From NCBI GenBank assembly GCA_030609125.1, contig JAUWCW010000068.1:1-8809 (forward strand): DNA of 8,809 nucleotides, read 5' to 3'. Source of the stretch: Candidatus Rokuibacteriota bacterium. Its GTDB lineage: Bacteria > JAUVQV01. This document shows, one piece after another, positions 1 to 4,912 of the stretch. A model generated the notes under the pieces. The model made no database searches. It was not told where the DNA came from and worked only from the letters and a program-made list of their open reading frames with translations. The position numbers and the translations under genes are program-made. Position 1 is the first letter of the stretch. Every line of letters starts with the position of its first letter.

Positions 1-142
1 AGCCGGAGGCTTCGAGAACCGTGTAGCCCGACAACTCCAGCTTCCCTCTCAGGAGCTTGAGAATGTGAGGGTCGTCGTCAACTACGAGAATCCTGCTTCC
101 CTGATGACCCGACTTACTTCCCTTCCCGTGTGGGGCAACCAT
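1..142 (-). CDS. Response regulator, N-terminal part of receiver domain (cut by window edge)
   Basis: The reading frame from the ATG at 142 to the left edge gives about 47 residues. After a 16-residue polar leader it contains the first beta strand and acidic pocket of a two-component receiver domain, ILVVDDDPHIL, followed by helix 1 and the second strand (SGYTVLEASG). The DDD triplet supplies the Mg-binding acidic residues. The phospho-acceptor Asp lies beyond the edge, so the output domain and regulon are unknown. The start is nearly forced: a TAG stop lies seven codons upstream, and no other ATG, GTG or TTG is in frame before the core strand. No convincing Shine-Dalgarno sequence precedes it. 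The gene is divergent from the calcium ATPase. The histidine kinase at 4913-7078 is a possible but unproven partner, since several kb and a convergent gene pair separate them. Confidence 0.82.
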   Translation of the reverse strand, partial: MVAPHGKGSKSGHQGSRILVVDDDPHILKLLRGKLELSGYTVLEASG

Positions 143-216
143 AGCGGATGAAGTGTACCACTACCCGAGAAGAAGGCGCAAGGTACTGGAAAAATTTGGA
201 AATCTGACACAGCGGC

Positions 217-246
217 ATGACACGGCCCCGGGAATCACGATATAGT
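217..246 (+). promoter_or_regulatory. Candidate sigma-70 promoter of the calcium ATPase gene
   Basis: ATGACA (217-222; 5 of 6 to the -35 consensus) is followed by 18 bp and then TATAGT (241-246; 5 of 6 to the -10 consensus). Transcription would begin near 252-254, at or just before the ATG at 253. If real, the ATG at 217 lies inside the promoter and cannot be the start. The mRNA would then be leaderless from 253 or have a very short leader before 265. The assignment rests on consensus match only. Confidence 0.38.
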
Positions 247-264
247 AGAGGAATGGACGGAGGG

Positions 265-2907
265 ATGAAAACAGCACTCAGGACGCCGGGACACCTCCTG
301 AGCGTGGAGGGCGCCCTGGCCGGGCTCGAGTCCGGGCGAGAGGGGCTGACGAGCGCGGAAGCACGGCGGCGGCACCGGCTATACGGTCCGAACGAGCTGG
401 TGGCAAAGAAGAAAAAGACCCTTTTCGTGATGTTCCTCGACCAGTTCAGAGACTTCATGATCATGGTGCTGATCGCGGCGGCGGTGATCTCGGGAGTAAT
501 CGGTGAGCCGGCGGACACCATCGCCATCATCGTCATAGTCCTCCTCAACGCCGTGCTGGGGTTCACTCAGGAATACCGCGCCGAAAAAGCCATGGAGGCG
601 CTCAAGAGCATGGCAGCGTCGGAAGCCACCGTCGTAAGGGACGGCACCTCCGCCTCTATCCCTTCCTCCGAGGTCGTGCCGGGGGACGTGGTGACGCTCG
701 AAGCCGGCAAAGTCGTGCCGGCGGACATGAGGATTATCGAAGCCATTCAGCTGCAGGTCGACGAGGCGGCCCTCACCGGCGAGTCCCTCCCCGTGGAGAA
801 ACACTCCGACGTGCTCCATGACGAGGACCTTCCACTGGGGGACAGGAAGAACCTGCTCTACAAGGGCACCTTCGTCACCCGGGGCCGCGGCGCCGGAGCG
901 GTCACCGCCACCGGAATGGCCACCGAGCTGGGAAGGATCGCCACCATGATCCAGGAAGGCGGGGACACCCGGACACCGCTTCAGAAAAGGCTTGCCAGGT
1001 TCGGCCGCAAGCTCTCGCTGGCCGTCATGGGCATCTGCGCGGCAGTTTTCGCCATCGGCGTCCTTCGGAGCGAGGACGCCTTCGTCATGCTCCTCACCGC
1101 CGTGTCTCTCGCGGTGGCGGCCATACCGGAGGCCCTCCCGGCGGTGGTCACCATCTCTCTCGCCCTGGGAGCGAGGAAGATGGTCGGACAGAACGCCCTG
1201 ATCCGGAAGCTCCCCGCGGTGGAAACTCTCGGTTCGGTGACCTACATCTGCAGCGACAAGACGGGGACGCTCACCCTCAACAAGATGACCGTCGAGCAGC
1301 TCTGGGTGGACGAAAAACTGGTGGGCCGCGATGCCGCAGCGCTCGCGGCCGGCGGGACTTCCCGCGAACTATTCATGACCGCTCTGGCCCTTTCGAACGA
1401 TACGGTGCAGGACGCGGAGGGGAAGGCGCTCGGCGACCCGTCGGAGACAGCCCTCTTCCAGAGCGCTCGCGACAACGGCTTCCTTAAGCAGGAGCTGGAG
1501 CAGCGCCACGGGCGGGTCGGTGAAATCCCCTTTGATTCGGAGAGAAAGTGCATGACCACCATCCACTCCTGGGACGGCGGGTTCATCTCCTTCACCAAGG
1601 GCGCCGTGGACGTGCTTCTCGAAAAGTCCTCCTCCCTTCTCACCTCCGCCGGCGAGCACCCCCTGGACGCCGCGGCGGTGACCGGGATCAACGAGAAGAT
1701 GGCGTCCGAGGGCCTGAGAGTTCTGGGCGTGGCCATGAGAAAGTGGGACCGCCTCCCGGAAAAGATCTCCCCTGAATATGTCGAGACGGGTCTCACCTTT
1801 CTGGGGCTCGCGGGCATGCTCGACCCTCCCAGGGATGAGGTCAGGGAGGCAGTGGCGCTCTGCAAGACAGCGGGCATCAGGCCCGTAATGATAACCGGAG
1901 ATCACCCCCTGACGGCGAGGGTCATCGCCAGGAGGCTGGGCATCCTGGAGGATCACGACGGGGAAGTCCTCACCGGGAGAGAGCTGGCGAACCTGCCGCT
2001 GGAGGAGTTCGAGAGGCGCGTTGAGGATATCCGGGTCTACGCCCGCGTCGCCCCCGAGCAGAAGCTCAAGATCATCACGGCCCTGCAGGACAAGGGCCAG
2101 TTCGTCGCCATGACGGGCGACGGCGTCAACGACGCGCCGGCCCTGAAGAGGGCGGACATAGGGATCGCCATGGGGATCACGGGGACCGACGTGTCAAAAG
2201 AGGCGTCCCACATGATCCTGCTCGACGACAACTTCGCCACCATCGTGAAAGCGGCGAAAGAGGGCCGGCGGATCTTTGACAACATACGCAAATTCATCAA
2301 GTACACCATGGCGAGCAACACGGGTGAGATATGGACGCTCTTTCTCGCTCCCCTGCTGGGGCTCCCGATCCCCCTTCTGCCGATCCACATCCTCTGGATC
2401 AACCTCGTTACCGACGGCCTCCCCGGTCTTGCCCTCGCCGCCGAACCCGTGGAGAAAGACGTCATGAAGAGGCCTCCGCGCCATCCGCAGGAGAGCATTT
2501 TCGCCCATGGGCTGGGCAGACACATCATATGGGTGGGTCTGCTCATGGGTTTCGTTTCCATTCTGACCCAGGCATGGTTCATCTCCTACGACAGAGCCCA
2601 CTGGCAGACCATGGTCTTCACCGTCCTCTGTCTGAGCCAGATGGGCAACGTCCTGGCCGTTCGCTCCGAACGGGAGTCGCTTTTCAGCCAGGGTCTCATG
2701 TCGAACAAGCCGCTCCTCGGCGCCTTCCTTCTCACGTTTGCTCTGCAGATGGCGACGATTTACGTGCCTTTTCTGAACCCTGTCTTCAAGACCGCGCCCC
2801 TGAGCGCCGCCGATCTGGGAGTGGTACTGCTGCTCTCGTCGATCGTCTTCGCCGCCATTGAAGTGGAGAAACTCCTGAAAAGAAGATCTGCCCCCTCACC
2901 CGGATGA
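265..2907 (+). CDS. P2-type (PacL/SERCA-like) calcium-transporting P-type ATPase
   Basis: This is an inner-membrane pump that uses ATP to export Ca2+ from the cytoplasm; the product is 880 residues, normal for bacterial P2A ATPases. Order of parts: an N-terminal cation-ATPase domain (SVEGALAGL to YGPNEL); the actuator domain with TGES at 171-174; transmembrane helix 4 with PEALP at 288-292; the phosphorylation loop DKTGTLT with Asp331; the nucleotide-binding Lys445 in FTKGA; the hinge TGDGVND at 617-623; and the C-terminal helices. Calcium ligands line up with SERCA: Glu289 in M4, Asn685 and Glu688 in M5, and Asn713, Thr716 and Asp717 in M6 (NLVTDGLP). The M8 position equivalent to SERCA Glu908 is Gln792. 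The start at 265 is preferred because conserved family sequence begins about nine residues later. ATGs at 253 and 217 are alternatives; 217 lies in a candidate promoter. The gene converges on the TPR lipoprotein gene with 52 bp between them. Confidence 0.93.
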   Translation: MKTALRTPGHLLSVEGALAGLESGREGLTSAEARRRHRLYGPNELVAKKKKTLFVMFLDQFRDFMIMVLIAAAVISGVIGEPADTIAIIVIVLLNAVLGFTQEYRAEKAMEALKSMAASEATVVRDGTSASIPSSEVVPGDVVTLEAGKVVPADMRIIEAIQLQVDEAALTGESLPVEKHSDVLHDEDLPLGDRKNLLYKGTFVTRGRGAGAVTATGMATELGRIATMIQEGGDTRTPLQKRLARFGRKLSLAVMGICAAVFAIGVLRSEDAFVMLLTAVSLAVAAIPEALPAVVTISLALGARKMVGQNALIRKLPAVETLGSVTYICSDKTGTLTLNKMTVEQLWVDEKLVGRDAAALAAGGTSRELFMTALALSNDTVQDAEGKALGDPSETALFQSARDNGFLKQELEQRHGRVGEIPFDSERKCMTTIHSWDGGFISFTKGAVDVLLEKSSSLLTSAGEHPLDAAAVTGINEKMASEGLRVLGVAMRKWDRLPEKISPEYVETGLTFLGLAGMLDPPRDEVREAVALCKTAGIRPVMITGDHPLTARVIARRLGILEDHDGEVLTGRELANLPLEEFERRVEDIRVYARVAPEQKLKIITALQDKGQFVAMTGDGVNDAPALKRADIGIAMGITGTDVSKEASHMILLDDNFATIVKAAKEGRRIFDNIRKFIKYTMASNTGEIWTLFLAPLLGLPIPLLPIHILWINLVTDGLPGLALAAEPVEKDVMKRPPRHPQESIFAHGLGRHIIWVGLLMGFVSILTQAWFISYDRAHWQTMVFTVLCLSQMGNVLAVRSERESLFSQGLMSNKPLLGAFLLTFALQMATIYVPFLNPVFKTAPLSAADLGVVLLLSSIVFAAIEVEKLLKRRSAPSPG

Positions 2908-2959
2908 TCGACACCGAAGCGGGCGAACCGCTGGCGAAGGGGAGTCTCAGCCGGCGGCG

Positions 2960-3538
2960 CTACCTGGGGGAGAGCTCTAGCTCACGGATTCTTTTCCGGG
3001 CCTGCTCCACCGTTGCGTCGTCACCGGGGACGGCGCAGTGGATGTAGCCCTTGTAGGCCTCCACCGCCTCCCTCAGCCGGCCGACTTTCTCGCAGGCCAG
3101 GGCCTTGTAGTGCCGGGCCAGGGAATCCCAGGGATCGAGCTCCGTCGTGCGGTCGAAGGCCTCGATGGCCTCCGGGTACTTCCCTTGGCGGAAGAGGAGA
3201 ATCCCGCGGCCCAGGTGGGCTTCGGCATAGTCGGGGGAGATTTCCAGGGCTCTTTCAAAATCCTTTCCCGCATCCTCGAACTCCTCGAGAGCCAGCAGGG
3301 CGAGGCCGCGAAAACGGTAGGCCTCGGGGCGTCGGCTGTCGATCTCAACAGCCAGGGAGTACTCCGCCGCCGCCTCGGCGTAGCGGCCCATGAAATAGTA
3401 CCCGTCCCCTTTTTTGAGAAGAATGTCGTAGTCGGTGAGGCGACGGCCGGCCTCCGGAACGGACGCGCACGAGAAGAAGAGAGCGGCCAGCAGGCCTGCC
3501 GCTAAAAAACAAATGCCTCGATGCGCCGAACCTGTCAC
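2960..3538 (-). CDS. TPR-repeat lipoprotein, about four tetratricopeptide repeats
   Basis: The 192-residue product is a probable envelope-anchored scaffold. A short positive N-terminus and a hydrophobic stretch (residues 9-22) end in FFSC, with Cys24 as the likely lipidated residue. This lipobox is imperfect because Phe fills -3 and -2, so a simple signal peptide remains possible. After it come four degenerate 34-residue TPRs at about 38-71, 72-105, 106-139 and 140-173. They carry the usual pattern of small residues (G/A-Y near position 8-11, A at 20, P near 32; for example the segments ending EISPDY and ELDPWD). Such repeats bind peptides or proteins; no enzymatic residues are seen. A strong ribosome site, AGGAG with 7-nt spacing, fixes the start. 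The gene lies 97 bp downstream of the cytochrome gene on the same strand, which suggests a role in assembling or docking envelope electron carriers, but this is inference from position only. Confidence 0.85.
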   Translation of the reverse strand: MTGSAHRGICFLAAGLLAALFFSCASVPEAGRRLTDYDILLKKGDGYYFMGRYAEAAAEYSLAVEIDSRRPEAYRFRGLALLALEEFEDAGKDFERALEISPDYAEAHLGRGILLFRQGKYPEAIEAFDRTTELDPWDSLARHYKALACEKVGRLREAVEAYKGYIHCAVPGDDATVEQARKRIRELELSPR

Positions 3539-3545
3539 TGTCTCT

Positions 3546-3550
3546 CTCCT
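3546..3550 (-). promoter_or_regulatory. Ribosome binding site of the TPR lipoprotein gene
   Basis: AGGAG on the minus strand, 7 nt before the ATG at 3538. This is a near-ideal Shine-Dalgarno arrangement and settles the start codon. Confidence 0.75.
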
Positions 3551-3571
3551 GATCCGGTCCCGGACAGGAAG

Positions 3572-3580
3572 ATCATATCA
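3572..3580 (-). promoter_or_regulatory. Candidate extended -10 promoter for the TPR lipoprotein gene
   Basis: The minus strand reads TGATATGAT, an extended -10 element (TG, one base, then TATGAT, 5 of 6 to consensus) within the 97-bp spacer after the cytochrome gene. Transcription would begin near 3565 and leave a leader of about 27 nt containing the AGGAG site. No recognisable -35 hexamer lies upstream, so the assignment is weak. It raises the option that the TPR gene is transcribed independently of the cytochrome gene. Confidence 0.3.
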
Positions 3581-3635
3581 CGGGTCGGCCGCTCCCGCCG
3601 GTGTGAGGGCCGGGGTGAGACGGGAACGAGGGGCT

Positions 3636-4745
3636 TCAGTTCCCTCCGATCGAGAGCGCAGCTTCCCGCCTGAAGAACTTCCTGTCCGACTGGTGCGGGT
3701 CGTGACAACTCGAGCAGCTTCCCTCCGCAACGGCATCGCGCCCTCCGTCGTGGCCAAGTACCTCATCCTCCTCGTGGCAGGTGAGGCAGAGGGTCACCTC
3801 GCTGCCCCGCAGGTGGTACGGCCCCGTCCCGCCGTGAGGGTCGTGGCAGGAGGTGCACTCGCCGACGGCCAGGGGGCCGTGGAGATACCTCTTGCCGTTG
3901 AAGGGCTCGTGGCAGCGGTAGCACAGGCCGGGGGCCGACGAAGTGTCGGCCAGCAGGAGCCCGTCTTCCTGTTCGTGGCAACCCATGCACTCCTGGATAG
4001 AGCCGGTCTGGTGGCCGCTGTAGGTTCTTCCGTAGTACGTGGGCCGGTCGCCGCCCCGGGCCCTGAATATGTTCCCAGCCCAGAGGGTCTCTCCGTGCAG
4101 GGTCAGTTCGATACGGTTGATCCCCTCTTCCATCCTGAGCCTGGTGTGAAAGAGGCCGCCGCTTACCTTGAGGGGGAACGCGGCCCCGTTGACACGGACC
4201 CTGATGTGACTCTCGGAGAGATTTTCCACCCTGCCGAGGAGGGGAACGTGCGTATCATGGATCACCGCGTTGTCGGGAGGGACGGTCACGTCCACCCGAA
4301 CGGAGCGTTCGCCTTCCTGGCGGTGACAGTTGAGGCACAGTTCCCTCTTGAGATTGCTGATCCTCAGCATTCCCACATTCGGCCCCGCATCCTCGCCGCC
4401 GACGTCGCCATGGGTGCTGTGGCAGGTGACACAGTCTATGCTTTCGCCGCCCTGGAGGGGAAGGGCCCGCGACATTTTCGCCTCGCTCCCGCTCCGGCCG
4501 GAATGGCTCTCCCAGTTGTCGCAGGAGTTGTGGCATTGGACGCACTGTGCGGAAATATCCGCTTTGGGAAAAGTCATCGTCCAGGCCTTTCCACGCCCCA
4601 TCTCCTGGTGGCAGGAAGAGCATTCGGACTCGCTGAAACTGTGCCCCCTGGCTGCAAAAACATTGCCTGGAACGACCAGAAAAAGCGCCGCCAGAAGCGG
4701 CAGCGCTCCCATAAATCCACAAAAACACCCTTTCACTCTCTTCAT
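3636..4745 (-). CDS. Secreted nonahaem cytochrome c with internal Ig-like domain (doubled-CXXCH family)
   Basis: The 369-residue product is a c-type cytochrome exported to the periplasm or cell surface for electron transfer. A signal peptide (MKRVK, a hydrophobic core, then VFA cut after about residue 31) precedes nine CXXCH haem sites. Four are N-terminal, with first Cys at 42, 68, 105 and 137. Five are C-terminal, at 253, 275, 297, 320 and 344. Several have the CXXCHxxH form (CVTCHSTH, CTSCHDPH, CSSCHDPH) typical of paired-CXXCH domains, in which the extra His can ligate a neighbouring haem. Between the clusters, residues about 150-230 lack haem sites. They read like a beta-sandwich (PPDNAVIHD..., IRVRVNGAAFPL, GLFHTRLRMEEGINRIEL), resembling glucodextranase-B or Ig-like modules. 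The start is at 4745, not the in-frame ATG at 4793, because GGGGAG sits 6 nt before it and the signal peptide begins there. A sigma-54-like promoter lies 50 bp upstream. Electron partners are unknown. Confidence 0.9.
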   Translation of the reverse strand: MKRVKGCFCGFMGALPLLAALFLVVPGNVFAARGHSFSESECSSCHQEMGRGKAWTMTFPKADISAQCVQCHNSCDNWESHSGRSGSEAKMSRALPLQGGESIDCVTCHSTHGDVGGEDAGPNVGMLRISNLKRELCLNCHRQEGERSVRVDVTVPPDNAVIHDTHVPLLGRVENLSESHIRVRVNGAAFPLKVSGGLFHTRLRMEEGINRIELTLHGETLWAGNIFRARGGDRPTYYGRTYSGHQTGSIQECMGCHEQEDGLLLADTSSAPGLCYRCHEPFNGKRYLHGPLAVGECTSCHDPHGGTGPYHLRGSEVTLCLTCHEEDEVLGHDGGRDAVAEGSCSSCHDPHQSDRKFFRREAALSIGGN

Positions 4746-4751
4746 TATCAA

Positions 4752-4757
4752 CTCCCC
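4752..4757 (-). promoter_or_regulatory. Ribosome binding site deciding the cytochrome start
   Basis: GGGGAG on the minus strand with a 6-nt spacer to the ATG at 4745. It favours this start over the in-frame ATG 48 nt upstream (4793). The upstream ATG would overlap the -12 element of the candidate sigma-54 promoter and put 16 extra residues ahead of the signal peptide. Confidence 0.7.
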
Positions 4758-4792
4758 GGCAGTACCGTATGGCTCATACCTGTTCTCAAACA

Positions 4793-4808
4793 AGCAAGTT
4801 GTATGCCA
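4793..4808 (-). promoter_or_regulatory. Candidate sigma-54 (-24/-12) promoter of the cytochrome gene
   Basis: The minus strand reads TGGCATACAACTTGCT. Against the sigma-54 consensus TGGCACG-N4-TTGCW it matches all positions except two between the boxes, and the invariant GG and GC dinucleotides have the required spacing. The predicted transcription start is near 4782, giving a leader of about 37 nt that contains the GGGGAG ribosome site. No sigma-70 promoter of comparable quality is visible here. If real, the gene needs an RpoN-type activator bound upstream. The assignment is by motif and position only. Confidence 0.55.
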
Positions 4809-4817
4809 CCCCCCCCC
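4809..4817 (-). repeat. Homopolymeric C9 (G9 on the transcribed-direction strand) tract
   Basis: Nine consecutive C on the plus strand abut the -24 element of the candidate sigma-54 promoter. Runs of this length are prone to slipped-strand length change and also to sequencing error. It is followed on the plus strand by GGCGGGG, so a short GC stem could also form. Confidence 0.6.
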
Positions 4818-4874
4818 GGCGGGGAGGTCCGGAGTACCGGTGAGCTCTGAGGGGACCGCCGCGCCCAGGCTTTA

Positions 4875-4900
4875 CCCCCGGTTCTCAAGATGCCCCCGGT
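4875..4900. repeat. Direct repeat CCCCCGGT x2, 18-bp period
   Basis: CCCCCGGT occurs at 4875-4882 and again at 4893-4900 (ACCGGGGG on the minus strand), with 10 bp between copies. It lies just after the histidine kinase stop codon and about 93-118 bp upstream of the predicted sigma-54 start site, a usual distance for enhancer-binding activators. A regulatory role is inferred; the repeat itself is exact. Confidence 0.4.
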
Positions 4901-4912
4901 GCAGATGGAGCT

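Noticed and set aside
1242-1956. Two long minus-strand frames within the ATPase gene
   Set aside because: They overlap the phosphorylation and nucleotide-binding domains of a clearly conserved pump and show no family features.
2918-2932. Small hairpin AGCGG-GCGAA-CCGCT between the convergent genes
   Set aside because: The stem has only 5 bp and no T-run on either side, so it is not a convincing terminator for either gene.
4809-4827. GC-rich stem around the C9 tract as a terminator of the kinase gene
   Set aside because: A CCUCCCC/GGGGGGG stem with a 3-nt loop can be drawn, but no U-run follows, and the segment is better explained as sequence upstream of the sigma-54 element.
3435-4850. Open frame of 471 codons on the plus strand
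   Set aside because: It is antisense to the cytochrome and the start of the TPR gene. The translation is low complexity (V, A, G, R rich) with no recognisable domain, while the opposite strand has nine haem motifs and a signal peptide.
4826-4857. Inverted repeat GGTCC-N22-GGACC in the kinase-cytochrome spacer
   Set aside because: Five-base arms with a long centre are expected by chance in GC-rich sequence.
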